From Diaphorobacter nitroreducens (lineage in GTDB: Bacteria > Pseudomonadota > Gammaproteobacteria > Burkholderiales > Burkholderiaceae_C): 64,000 nucleotides of DNA. This document shows, piece after piece, positions 47,844 through 57,598 of the stretch. The notes under the pieces are model-generated. The model made no database searches. It saw only the letters and a list, made by a program, of their open reading frames with translations, and was not told the origin of the DNA. The position numbers and the translations under genes were made by a program. Numbering within the stretch: position 1 is the stretch's first letter; every line of letters starts with the position of its first letter. Where the stretch lies: NCBI GenBank assembly GCA_003755025.1, contig RJVL01000008.1:62001-126000 (forward strand), written 5' to 3'.

Positions 47844-50213
47844 ATGATGCGGCGCTGGATCAGTGGTTATCGAGCCCTGCTGCTCCGCGGCAGCAGCCAG
47901 CGCGCCGCAGGCACCGAGCAGGCCCGGCCAGCCGCCGACGCCACGGCACCTCCCAGTCGCTCTGCAACAGGCGTAGAGGGTACGGCCCAGGGTTGGATCA
48001 GGGTGCTCGATGCCAAGGCACTGCTGGCGCAATTGCATGCGCAATCGGCGCTCGACGCCACCTGGCGGCAGTCACGCTTGGCGGCATCCGTCTGGGAGCA
48101 CGACCTGCTGGGCTCCATCCATCGCTTTGCCGACTATGTGCAGCTTATGCCGGCCTCGGAATCGCACCATCATGCACATGCCGGCGGGCTGCTGGCGCAT
48201 ACGCTGGAGATGGTGCTGGCGGCTGTGACCTGGCGCAACGGGCATTTCCTGCCCTCGGGTGCGCAGATCGAGCAGATCGACGCCGAGCGCGATGTGTGGA
48301 CTTATGTGGTGTTCTACGCCGCCCTGCTGCATGACATTGCCAAGCCACTCACGGATCTGCGCATCCAGTGGCGCGCAGCCGGCATGAGCGAAAACCTGCG
48401 CTGGACGCCCGTGGCTGGCAACCTGGTGCAGTTGACCCAGGGCAGGGCGCAGGCGGAATACCGCGTGGAGTTCACGCCCAAGTCTCTGCGCGACTATGGC
48501 GCGCACAGCAAGCTCGCCCTGACGCTGCTGGGCCAGATTGCCCCACCCTCGGCCTTGGCCTTTCTGGCTGGCACGCCGCAGGCCATGGATGCACTGACGC
48601 AATACCTGTCCGGCCAGGATAAGACCAGCCTGGTTGCGCGCATTGTGAGCCGCGCCGATCAGGCCTCGACAGCCAAGGCGCTCATGACGGGTAGCCGTGC
48701 GCGTTTCGACACGGCCTGCAGCGTGCCCCTGATCGAACTGTTGATGGGCGCCATCCGCGCCATGCTGGCCAACGGTACCGCGTTGCCGCTGAACCGTTCC
48801 GGCGCTGCCGGGTGGGTGCATGACGGCTCGGTATGGTTCGTTGCCAAGCGCCTGGCCGACGCGGTGCGCACCTGGCTGCGCAAACATGCACCCGAGGAGA
48901 GCATTCCAGGCGACAGCAAGAACGATCGCCTGTTCGACACCTGGCAGGAATATGGCTGCATCCAGCCCAACCCACACACCGGCCAGGCGGTCTGGTATGT
49001 GGTGGTGCAGGGCAACGCCGGTGCGCCGCAGGGCGAGGGTGGCGCAGCCGCTGACGAAGGGGCAGGCTACTCGCACCAACTGACCATGCTCCGGTTTCCG
49101 CTGGCGCGTCTCTATGAGGATGAGGCCAGATACCCGCCGGTGATGACTGGGCGCATCGAAGTCAAGGACAAGCGGCCGAAGGAAGACCCGTCCGCTCAGG
49201 CTGGCGCCGATGAGGCTGTGGCAACCACATCCCTGGAGCCTGTGCCACGCTTTTTGGAGCCGGAAACTGAAGCAGAACCAACCACACCGCAGGAAGCTGC
49301 AACAGCTGCGCCCATCCAAGGCAAAAAGCCTGCTGCAGCTGCTGGAACCCAGCTGCGTGCGCCGGCATTCAACAAACCCAAGGCTGGCGCAGCGCCTGCA
49401 GGCAAGAATTCCAAGCATGCTGCAGAGCCGGTTCAGCGCCAGGCAGCACCTGCTGCGTCGAAACCTTCCCGGACTGTGCCAGTTGGTGAGATCACCGTTG
49501 GCGGGGGTGTCGATGGTTTCGATGCAGATGATGGTCTGCTGGGCGATGATGATGATGTGCGGCAACTGCCCGACAAGCACAAGACAGCGCATGCGGCAGA
49601 AGCTGCGGCCAAGGCACAAGAGCCTGCACCAGGCACACCGCGCGAACGGCAAGCAGCTGCGCCAGAAGCCTCGCAGCACCAAACTGCAGCAATGGCCTCG
49701 ACGCCAGTGCGCGCCAAGACGCATCTCGTCCAGCCCATGTTTGGCCCGGCGGAACCCGGCCCGGTGCTACTGGCGCCCCAGCTGCCCGAGTTGCCGCAGG
49801 AGACCGCAGCGCGCAAGACCGAGCCCAGCGCAACCGCGTTGGCTTTCATGCAGTGGCTGCAGCAAGGCCTGGCCAACCGGCAGATCAAGTACAACGAGGC
49901 CGGTGCGCCGGTGCATTTCACGTCCGAGGGCATGGCGTTGGTGTCACCGCTGATTTTCAAGCTGTATGCCAGCGAAACCGGCCCCCAGGCGGATGCCGAT
50001 ACCGATGGCCTGCAGGTGCAGCGCGAGGTCATCAAGGCCGGCTGGCATCGCATGACCAGCGCCCAGGGCAGCGGCCGGCTCAACATCCTTCGCTATGCGG
50101 TGCTGGGACGTGGCGCTGTCGCCGTGGGTAAGATTTCTGCGGTCGTGCTTACCGAGCCCGATCGCTGGGTCATGCCAGTGCCGCCCGCCAACCCGGTGCT
50201 GCAACTGGCATGA
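47844..50213 (+). CDS. traI: MobH-family relaxase TraI (PFGI-1 class)
   Basis: A 789-aa relaxase. The N-terminal TraI_2 domain (residues ~80-400) contains SESHHHAHAGGLLAHTLEMV (His at 108-110, 112) and the HD metal site LLHDIAKPLTD (His163, Asp164), the hallmark of MobH relaxases. A long, low-complexity Ala/Pro/Glu/Lys-rich linker (about 430-640) leads to the C-terminal domain (LAFMQWLQQGLANRQIKYNEAG, SPLIFKLYASETG) found in this class. The enzyme nicks oriT and pilots the strand to the recipient. It is the last ICE gene before the chromosome. Two consecutive ATGs (47844) begin it. Confidence 0.93.
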   Translation: MMRRWISGYRALLLRGSSQRAAGTEQARPAADATAPPSRSATGVEGTAQGWIRVLDAKALLAQLHAQSALDATWRQSRLAASVWEHDLLGSIHRFADYVQLMPASESHHHAHAGGLLAHTLEMVLAAVTWRNGHFLPSGAQIEQIDAERDVWTYVVFYAALLHDIAKPLTDLRIQWRAAGMSENLRWTPVAGNLVQLTQGRAQAEYRVEFTPKSLRDYGAHSKLALTLLGQIAPPSALAFLAGTPQAMDALTQYLSGQDKTSLVARIVSRADQASTAKALMTGSRARFDTACSVPLIELLMGAIRAMLANGTALPLNRSGAAGWVHDGSVWFVAKRLADAVRTWLRKHAPEESIPGDSKNDRLFDTWQEYGCIQPNPHTGQAVWYVVVQGNAGAPQGEGGAAADEGAGYSHQLTMLRFPLARLYEDEARYPPVMTGRIEVKDKRPKEDPSAQAGADEAVATTSLEPVPRFLEPETEAEPTTPQEAATAAPIQGKKPAAAAGTQLRAPAFNKPKAGAAPAGKNSKHAAEPVQRQAAPAASKPSRTVPVGEITVGGGVDGFDADDGLLGDDDDVRQLPDKHKTAHAAEAAAKAQEPAPGTPRERQAAAPEASQHQTAAMASTPVRAKTHLVQPMFGPAEPGPVLLAPQLPELPQETAARKTEPSATALAFMQWLQQGLANRQIKYNEAGAPVHFTSEGMALVSPLIFKLYASETGPQADADTDGLQVQREVIKAGWHRMTSAQGSGRLNILRYAVLGRGAVAVGKISAVVLTEPDRWVMPVPPANPVLQLA

Positions 50214-50272
50214 GGAGGTACACATCAAGGTGCCCGTCGATCCAGATCGGCGTGCGGATTCGTCCACATCGG

Positions 50273-50390
50273 TTGACACTGGCTCTGAGGGTGGCTAGAG
50301 TCCGAGGCGTGTGCAGTTCAGAAGGGCTGAAACGGACGGCAACATAAGCGACTTGCTAGTGACCAGGAAAGGCTTGACGGCCTTTTTTCT
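50273..50390 (+). ncRNA. Candidate ~85-nt small RNA with own promoter and terminator
   Basis: A sigma-70-like promoter TTGACA (50273-50278), 17-nt spacer, TAGAGT (50296-50301) predicts a start near 50308. A small hairpin TTCAG-AAGGG-CTGAA lies in the transcript. The intrinsic terminator is AAAGGC (50368-50373), loop TTGACG, GCCTTT (50380-50385) with a T6 run. There is no ORF. It lies at the ICE end beyond the relaxase gene. The RNA is predicted, not shown. Confidence 0.5.
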
Positions 50391-50544
50391 TAGCCTAGCT
50401 ACTAGATACGATGTATATTATGTTAAATAATTGAACTGACTAGTCTTGCCGCTTACTCGATGGCGTACCGAAAACCGTACCCAGCTCTGGTGGCACCCCG
50501 ATTCTTCAGGGCGCGCATCCTCTGTACAAAACAGCGCATGCAGA
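50391..50544. other. AT-rich spacer likely holding the ICE/chromosome junction
   Basis: Between the putative small RNA and bioB the sequence is AT-rich with short palindromes (CTAGCTACTAG near 50395 and GACTAGTC near 50438). No tRNA gene, no integrase and no gene remnant with recognisable product was seen. The ICE end is inferred to lie here because the last ICE-type gene is traI and the next gene is core metabolism. No direct repeat partner can be identified inside the window. Confidence 0.35.
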
Positions 50545-51597
50545 TTAAGCACCGCAAGCAGTTTCTGTGGTGGTTTGGTTGGGCGTACCCTTCAACCCCA
50601 GTTTGGCCAGCAGTTGGGTGTCGGCCTCTACATCCGGGTTGCCCGTCACGAGCAGCTTGTCGCCATAGAAGATGGAATTGGCACCTGCCAAGAAGCACAA
50701 AGCCTGCACCGCGTCGCCAAGCTGCTGGCGGCCGGCGGACAGGCGTACGCGAGCCTTGGGCATGGTGATGCGGGCCACCGCGATCACGCGCACGAAGTCC
50801 AGCGGGTCCACCGGCTCGCTGTCGGCCAACGGTGTTCCGGGAACGCGCACCAGGCTGTTGATGGGCACCGACTCCGGATACGGGCTTAGGTTGGCCAACT
50901 GCGCGATGAGACCCGCGCGGTGCACCGGCGCTTCGCCCATGCCAACGATGCCGCCGCAGCACACGTTGATGCCTGCGTCGCGCACATGGCGCAGCGTATC
51001 CAGCCGGTCCTGGTACTGGCGCGAGCTGACCACGTCGCTGTAGTACTCGGGGGCCGTGTCCAGGTTGTGGTTGTAGTAGTCCAGTCCGGCATCCTTCAGC
51101 GCCAGGGCCTGGTGCGACTGCAACATGCCCAGCGTGGCGCAGGTCTGCAGGCCTAGGTCCTTCACGGCGGTGATCAGCTCGCTCATCTTTTCGATGTCGC
51201 GGTCCTTCGGAGCTCGCCAGGCGGCGCCCATGCAAAAGCGCGTCGCGCCGGCGTCCTTGGCGGCTTGCGCTGCCTGGGTTACCTCCTGGACGTTCATGAG
51301 TTTTTCGGCCTTCACGCCGGTATCGAACTCCGCCGACTGGGGGCAGTAGCCGCAGTTTTCCGGACAGCCGCCTGTTTTCACGGACAGCAGCGTGGCCAAT
51401 TCGATGTCGCCCTGGGGCCAATGTGCGCGGTGCGTGGCCTGCGCGCGCCAGAGCAGTTCCATGAATGGAAGATCGAGGAGCTCCTGTACCGCTTGAATGC
51501 TCCAGCCCTCCCCTCGCTGCGTCGCAACACTCTCGGCAACGCGAGGATGAAACTGCAGGGTCTGGGTTGTATGCGGGGCTGTTGTGGCTGAGGTCAT
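50545..51597 (-). CDS. bioB: Biotin synthase BioB
   Basis: A 350-aa radical SAM enzyme that inserts sulfur into dethiobiotin. The cluster motif CPENCGYC places the [4Fe-4S] ligands at Cys78, Cys82 and Cys85. Also present are [24 protein letters not shown] and the [2Fe-2S] ligand region including [36 protein letters not shown] chose the ATG at 51597 (GGAG 7 nt upstream); a TTG precedes it. It stands alone on the minus strand; biotin is the cofactor of the carboxylase encoded upstream. Confidence 0.97.
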   Translation of the reverse strand: MTSATTAPHTTQTLQFHPRVAESVATQRGEGWSIQAVQELLDLPFMELLWRAQATHRAHWPQGDIELATLLSVKTGGCPENCGYCPQSAEFDTGVKAEKLMNVQEVTQAAQAAKDAGATRFCMGAAWRAPKDRDIEKMSELITAVKDLGLQTCATLGMLQSHQALALKDAGLDYYNHNLDTAPEYYSDVVSSRQYQDRLDTLRHVRDAGINVCCGGIVGMGEAPVHRAGLIAQLANLSPYPESVPINSLVRVPGTPLADSEPVDPLDFVRVIAVARITMPKARVRLSAGRQQLGDAVQALCFLAGANSIFYGDKLLVTGNPDVEADTQLLAKLGLKGTPNQTTTETACGA

Positions 51598-51885
51598 CAA
51601 ATTTCTCCGGTTCTGCGGTCGCCACTGCTGGGCGCTGCTCCTGATTGTGTAAAGGCTTGAGTGGTCTGTGAAGGTTTAGCGTTCAAAAAGCAGGATGAAA
51701 AAAGATGTGCCTAAAAGAAGCGTATTTGCGTTATTTTTAATGTGTCTTGAAAGCATATAAGTGAAAAAGCGGGAATGAAGATGGAGGAAGCAAGTCATGT
51801 TGTTCATCTGCCATCAACTCCCATTTAACTCCCCTTAATTACCAGAAACACCCTGCTGTTTTTGCTGAAGATGCGGCATGACCAT
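51598..51885. other. Spacer between bioB and the epimerase gene
   Basis: About 290 bp without a gene. It is AT-rich and should contain the bioB promoter on the minus strand (TTGAAC near 51681-51686 is a possible -35). No clear -10, operator or riboswitch was recognised. Confidence 0.4.
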
Positions 51886-51915
51886 AAAAAAAGCCCTGGT
51901 CGCATGGACCAGGGC
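51884..51915 (-). terminator. Terminator of the propionate operon
   Basis: GCCCTGGTC (51893-51901) pairs with GACCAGGGC (51907-51915) across a 5-nt loop. Read on the minus strand it is followed by seven T. It closes the mcm-to-epimerase operon 48 nt after the last stop. Confidence 0.88.
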
Positions 51916-51962
51916 GCTCTTGTTTTTCAGCAGTCAGGCGGTTGCGTCGAAGTTTGTCTTTT

Positions 51963-52424
51963 TCAACCCAACGCCGCGATCACCTCGGGCGGCGCCTGCA
52001 CCAGTTCGATCAGGACACCCTCCCCGGCGATCGGGAACTCGTCATTGCTCTTGGGATGCAGGAAGGTGATGTCGTAGCCCGCCGCGCCTTTGCGGATGCC
52101 CCCGGGCGCAAAGCGCACACCCTGTGCGGTCAGCCATTCCACCGCCTTGGGCAGGTCATCGATCCACAGACCGATGTGGTTCAGCGGCGTGGCGTGCACG
52201 GCAGGCTTTTTCTCAATGTCCAGGGGCTGCATGATGTCCACCTCCACCTTGAAGGCGCCCTGCCCCATGGCAAGGATGTCCTCGTCCACGTTTTCTCGCT
52301 CGCTCTGGAAGGTACCCGTCTGCGTGAGGCCGAGCATGTCCACCCACAAGGTCTTCATGCGCTGCTTGTCGGTGCCGCCGATGGCCACCTGCTGGATGCC
52401 CAGCACTTTGAAGGGGCGTGTCAT
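51963..52424 (-). CDS. VOC-family protein, probable methylmalonyl-CoA epimerase
   Basis: A 153-aa vicinal-oxygen-chelate protein with two beta-alpha-beta-beta-beta modules. Likely metal ligands are Gln/His in IQQVAIGG, Glu in FKVEVDI, His in [10 protein letters not shown] and Glu in VLIELVQAP. The location in the propionyl-CoA operon indicates epimerisation of (S)- to (R)-methylmalonyl-CoA, feeding the mutase; this is inference from context because other VOC enzymes share the fold. It is the last gene of the operon, 59 nt after pccA, followed by a terminator. Confidence 0.8.
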   Translation of the reverse strand: MTRPFKVLGIQQVAIGGTDKQRMKTLWVDMLGLTQTGTFQSERENVDEDILAMGQGAFKVEVDIMQPLDIEKKPAVHATPLNHIGLWIDDLPKAVEWLTAQGVRFAPGGIRKGAAGYDITFLHPKSNDEFPIAGEGVLIELVQAPPEVIAALG

Positions 52425-52483
52425 CCATTTACTCCTTTATTGATAGCTGCTAGCGCTTGCAGGGCAAGCGTTAGATGCTGTTT

Positions 52484-54532
52484 TCATTGAAATTCCAGGA
52501 TGACCTGATCCACCGCCAGCGATTCGCCCTTGCCCGCGACGATCTTGCCCACCACGCCGTCCTGCGCCGCGAAGAGGATGTTCTCCATCTTCATGGCCTC
52601 AATCACGGCCAGCTTCTCGCCGGCCTGCACCTTCTGGCCCGGCTGCACCGCGACGTCCACCAACAGGCCCGGCATGGGCGACAGCAGGAACTTGGACAGG
52701 TCCGGTGGTGCCTTGAAGGGCATGAGCTGGTGCAACCTTGCGCCCAGCGGCGACAGCACCAGCGCGTCGATCTGCGTACCGTTGTGGCTGATGCGCAGCG
52801 CCAGCGGGTTCTTGGCCGTACCGCGCTCCACCTGCGCCGTGAAGCCCTTGCCGTTGCACTGGCCCTGCACGCGGATGTCGCCCAGGCCGGCCGTACTGCT
52901 GATGCGGTAGGTGGTGCTGCCGATGGTCACGGCGCTGGAGCGGCTCTCTTGCTCATAGTCGGTGACCGTCACTTCATGGTGGATGTTGTTGCCCTGTGCG
53001 CCCAGCACCACCACGGTGAACTGCGCGCCCACCTGCACCTCATGACCCGTGAGCTGGCCGCTGATGCCCGATGCACGCGCGCGGTAGCGGCGGTTCATGT
53101 ACGCCGCCAGTGCCACCAGGAACAGCGGATCGTCGTGCGGCACGTCTTCGGCGGCGAAGCCCTTGCTGTAGTGCTCGGCAATGAAGCCGGTGTTGAACTG
53201 GCCGGCCACGAATTTCGGGTGCGCCAGCAGCGCCGCCTGGAAAGGGATGTTGCTGCTGATGCCGCGGATCACGAAGCCGTTGAGCGCGGCGCGCATCTTC
53301 TCGATGGCGTCGTTGCGGTCCTGGCCGTGCACGATGAGCTTGGCGATCATCGAGTCGTAGTACATCGGGATCTCACCGCCTTCGAACACACCCGTGTCCA
53401 CGCGCACGCCATACTTCTTGGTCGTGTCGCCCTGGAACATGGACTCTTCCGGCGCCTGGAAACGCACGAGCCGTCCGGTGGAGGGCAGGAAGTTGCGGAA
53501 CGGGTCCTCGGCGTTGATGCGGCACTCGATGGCCCAGCCGTCGCGCTTCACGTCCTCCTGGCGGATGGTGAGCTTTTCGCCGGCGGCCACGCGGATCATG
53601 AGTTCCACCAGATCCAGGCCGGTGATGCACTCGGTCACCGGGTGCTCCACCTGCAGGCGGGTGTTCATCTCCAGGAAGTAGAAGTCCTGGTCCTTGCCGA
53701 CCACGAACTCCACCGTGCCGGCGCTCTGGTAGCCCACGGCCTTGGCCAGGGCCACGGCTTGCTCGCCCATGGCCTTGCGGGTGGCGTCGCTGATGAAGGG
53801 GGATGGCGCCTCCTCGATCACCTTTTGGTGGCGACGCTGGATGGAGCATTCGCGCTCGTTCAGGTAGATCACGTTGCCGTGGGCGTCGCCCAGCACCTGG
53901 ATCTCGATGTGGCGCGGCTCCTGCACGAACTTCTCGATGAAGATGCGGTCGTCGCCAAAACTGTTGCGCGCTTCGTTCTGGCAACTGGCAAAGCCTTCAA
54001 AGGCTTCCTTGTCATTGAACGCCACGCGCAGGCCTTTGCCGCCGCCACCGGCCGAGGCCTTGATCATCACCGGGTAGCCGATGCCCTTGGCGATCTCCAC
54101 CGCGGCCTCGGGCCCGGCGATGGGGTCGTTGTATCCGGGGATGGTGTTCACGCCCGCCTGGTTGGCCAGCTTCTTGGAAGCGATCTTGTCGCCCATGGCG
54201 GCGATCGCCGCATGCTTGGGGCCAATGAAGACGATGCCCTCCTCCTCCACCCGCTTGGCGAAGGCTTCGTTCTCGGACAGGAAGCCGTAGCCCGGATGCA
54301 CCGCCTGCGCGCCGGTCTGCTTGCAGGCGGCAATGATCTTGTCGGCCAGCAGATACGACTCGCGGCTGGGCGCAGCGCCGATGTGCACGGCCTCGTCGGC
54401 CAGCTTGACATGGCGCGCGTCCTTGTCGGCGTCGGAGTAGACGGCCACGGTGGCAATGCCCATCTTGCGGGCGGTTGCGATGACGCGGCAGGCGATTTCG
54501 CCACGGTTGGCAATCAGAATTTTGGTGAACAT
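52484..54532 (-). CDS. pccA: Propionyl/acetyl-CoA carboxylase alpha subunit (biotin carboxylase + BCCP)
   Basis: A 682-aa subunit. Residues 1-450 form the biotin carboxylase (FTKILIANRGEIACRVI, ATP-grasp GGGGKGLR, EMNTRLQVEHPVTE). A linker domain follows, and the C-terminal biotinyl domain has the biotinylated Lys in EAMKMEN near residue 648. It carboxylates biotin with bicarbonate and ATP; PccB transfers the carboxyl to propionyl-CoA. The operon position beside pccB, mcm and meaB supports propionyl-CoA as substrate. Confidence 0.94.
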   Translation of the reverse strand: MFTKILIANRGEIACRVIATARKMGIATVAVYSDADKDARHVKLADEAVHIGAAPSRESYLLADKIIAACKQTGAQAVHPGYGFLSENEAFAKRVEEEGIVFIGPKHAAIAAMGDKIASKKLANQAGVNTIPGYNDPIAGPEAAVEIAKGIGYPVMIKASAGGGGKGLRVAFNDKEAFEGFASCQNEARNSFGDDRIFIEKFVQEPRHIEIQVLGDAHGNVIYLNERECSIQRRHQKVIEEAPSPFISDATRKAMGEQAVALAKAVGYQSAGTVEFVVGKDQDFYFLEMNTRLQVEHPVTECITGLDLVELMIRVAAGEKLTIRQEDVKRDGWAIECRINAEDPFRNFLPSTGRLVRFQAPEESMFQGDTTKKYGVRVDTGVFEGGEIPMYYDSMIAKLIVHGQDRNDAIEKMRAALNGFVIRGISSNIPFQAALLAHPKFVAGQFNTGFIAEHYSKGFAAEDVPHDDPLFLVALAAYMNRRYRARASGISGQLTGHEVQVGAQFTVVVLGAQGNNIHHEVTVTDYEQESRSSAVTIGSTTYRISSTAGLGDIRVQGQCNGKGFTAQVERGTAKNPLALRISHNGTQIDALVLSPLGARLHQLMPFKAPPDLSKFLLSPMPGLLVDVAVQPGQKVQAGEKLAVIEAMKMENILFAAQDGVVGKIVAGKGESLAVDQVILEFQ

Positions 54533-54554
54533 GACGAGTTCCTCAGGAGGGAAT

Positions 54555-54995
54555 TCAAAAACCGGTAACTAAAACGTGGGGGCACTGCTGACGCAACTGC
54601 TCCACAAACCGCTGCTTCTCGCGCGGCGATAGCAAAATGCTGCGCCCTCTTCCATAGCGGATGCGCAGGCGGTCCAGCGAAAGCGCGGGCGAAGACACCC
54701 AGCTGCGCGAGGGCGACACCTCGGTCACCTCGGCCAGCGCGATGCGCCAGCAAAATGGGCCGCACTGCACGCGCAGCGTGTCTGCCGTGAACGTGTAGTG
54801 GGTATCGAGCAGCAGCCAGATCGGCAGAATCAGCGTGGACGCGATTACGATCCCGAGCACAGCCACCTCGGCCGTAGCACCCGAGCGCAGGGCCGGCGGC
54901 AGCGCCATGCCGACCGCGGCAAGGCCGGTCACGGGGCCGATGGCCAGGATCCAGCCATCGACCCGGGAGAAAAATACGGGGCGGGTGTGCGTCAT
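54555..54995 (-). CDS. PH-domain-like membrane protein between pccB and pccA
   Basis: A 146-aa protein with two N-terminal hydrophobic helices (WILAIGPVTGLAAVGMAL and VAVLGIVIASTLILPIWLLL). A bacterial PH-like domain follows (HYTFTADTLRVQCGPFCWRIALAEVTEV, RLRIRYGRGRSILLSPREKQRFVEQL). I chose the ATG at 54995, as the frame upstream belongs to the pccB shadow. It has 16 nt to the pccB stop and 22 nt to the pccA start, so it is in the operon, but no metabolic role is known. Confidence 0.78.
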   Translation of the reverse strand: MTHTRPVFFSRVDGWILAIGPVTGLAAVGMALPPALRSGATAEVAVLGIVIASTLILPIWLLLDTHYTFTADTLRVQCGPFCWRIALAEVTEVSPSRSWVSSPALSLDRLRIRYGRGRSILLSPREKQRFVEQLRQQCPHVLVTGF

Positions 54996-55011
54996 TGCCG
55001 GCCTGGCCTGC

Positions 55012-56544
<1,533 letters not shown>

Positions 56545-56569
56545 GGTCGCTCTTTCAGTGAAGTGCTAT

Positions 56570-57598
56570 TTAAATAGTAGCTTGCAGCGCTTGTCCAGAT
56601 TGCGCTGCAAGCAGATTTCGTGCTGCAGTGGAAGCCGCTATGCGCCCCGCGGTCACGTCCTGCTGCAGGCGGGGCAGCAGCTCGCGCACCTGAGGGTGCT
56701 GGCGGAAGGCCTGCTTCAGGCCCGCGTCGATGCGCTCCCACATCCACGCCAGGGATTGGCGCTCGCGCCGCGCGGCCAGGCGGCCGTTGGCCGTCTGCAG
56801 GCGGCGGAACTCCTGCACCGCGGCCCAGAAGCCATCCACCCCCTCGCCTTTCAGCGCGCTGAGCGTGATGACCTTCGGCGTCCACAGGGATTCGTCGTGG
56901 TGCGCATGCTCGGGGTTGCCGTGCATGGACAGCAGGCGCAGGCTGGAAGTGATCTGCGCCTGCGCGCGTGTGGCGGCGTGCGGGTCGATGTCGGCCTTGT
57001 TGATGACCACCAGGTCGGCCAGCTCCATCACGCCCTTCTTGATGGCCTGCAGGTCGTCGCCCGCGTTGGGCAACTGCAGCACGCAGAACATGTCGGTCAT
57101 GCCCTGCACGGCGATCTCGCTCTGGCCCACGCCCACGGTCTCGATGATGACCACGTCATAGCCCGCAGCCTCGCACACCAGCATGGCCTCGCGCGTCTTC
57201 TCAGCCACGCCGCCCAGCGTACCGCTGGACGGGCTGGGGCGGATGTAGGCATCGGGGTGGACCGACAGGTGCTCCATGCGCGTCTTGTCACCGAGGATGG
57301 AGCCGCCCGAGACGGTGGATGACGGGTCGATGGCCAGCACCGCCACCTTGAGGCCTTGTGCGATCAGGTGCAGGCCCAAGGCTTCGATAAAGGTGCTCTT
57401 GCCCACGCCAGGCACGCCGCTGATGCCGAGGCGAAACGCCCGGCCCGTGTGCGGCAGCAGCGCGGTGAGCAGTTCGTCGCCCTGCGTGCGATGGTCGGCC
57501 CGCGTGGATTCCAGCAGCGTGATGGCCTTGGCCATGGCGCGGCGCCGCACGGCGGGCGCGCCGTGCAGGATGCCTTCTTGCAGCTGCTGGGGGGTCAC
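56570..57598 (-). CDS. meaB: Methylmalonyl-CoA mutase chaperone GTPase MeaB/ArgK
   Basis: A 342-aa G3E GTPase. P-loop GVPGVGKST (61-69), [27 protein letters not shown] and VVINKADID are all present. The GTG at 57598 overlaps the mcm stop (GTGA), so it is coupled to its client. MeaB proteins protect the mutase and gate cobalamin loading. A long in-frame extension upstream is a shadow of mcm. Confidence 0.94.
   Translation of the reverse strand: MTPQQLQEGILHGAPAVRRRAMAKAITLLESTRADHRTQGDELLTALLPHTGRAFRLGISGVPGVGKSTFIEALGLHLIAQGLKVAVLAIDPSSTVSGGSILGDKTRMEHLSVHPDAYIRPSPSSGTLGGVAEKTREAMLVCEAAGYDVVIIETVGVGQSEIAVQGMTDMFCVLQLPNAGDDLQAIKKGVMELADLVVINKADIDPHAATRAQAQITSSLRLLSMHGNPEHAHHDESLWTPKVITLSALKGEGVDGFWAAVQEFRRLQTANGRLAARRERQSLAWMWERIDAGLKQAFRQHPQVRELLPRLQQDVTAGRIAASTAARNLLAAQSGQALQATI

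Noticed and set aside
50391-50460. Short palindromes considered as ICE attachment core
   Set aside because: No partner repeat is available within the window and no tRNA end is present, so an att site cannot be supported from this sequence.
50453-51625. 390-aa minus-strand frame overlapping bioB in another frame
   Set aside because: Frame-shifted shadow of bioB, rich in Arg/Gly/Pro; BioB motifs are in the other frame.
52475-54568. 697-aa plus-strand frame opposite pccA
   Set aside because: Antisense shadow; pccA has all catalytic motifs on the other strand.
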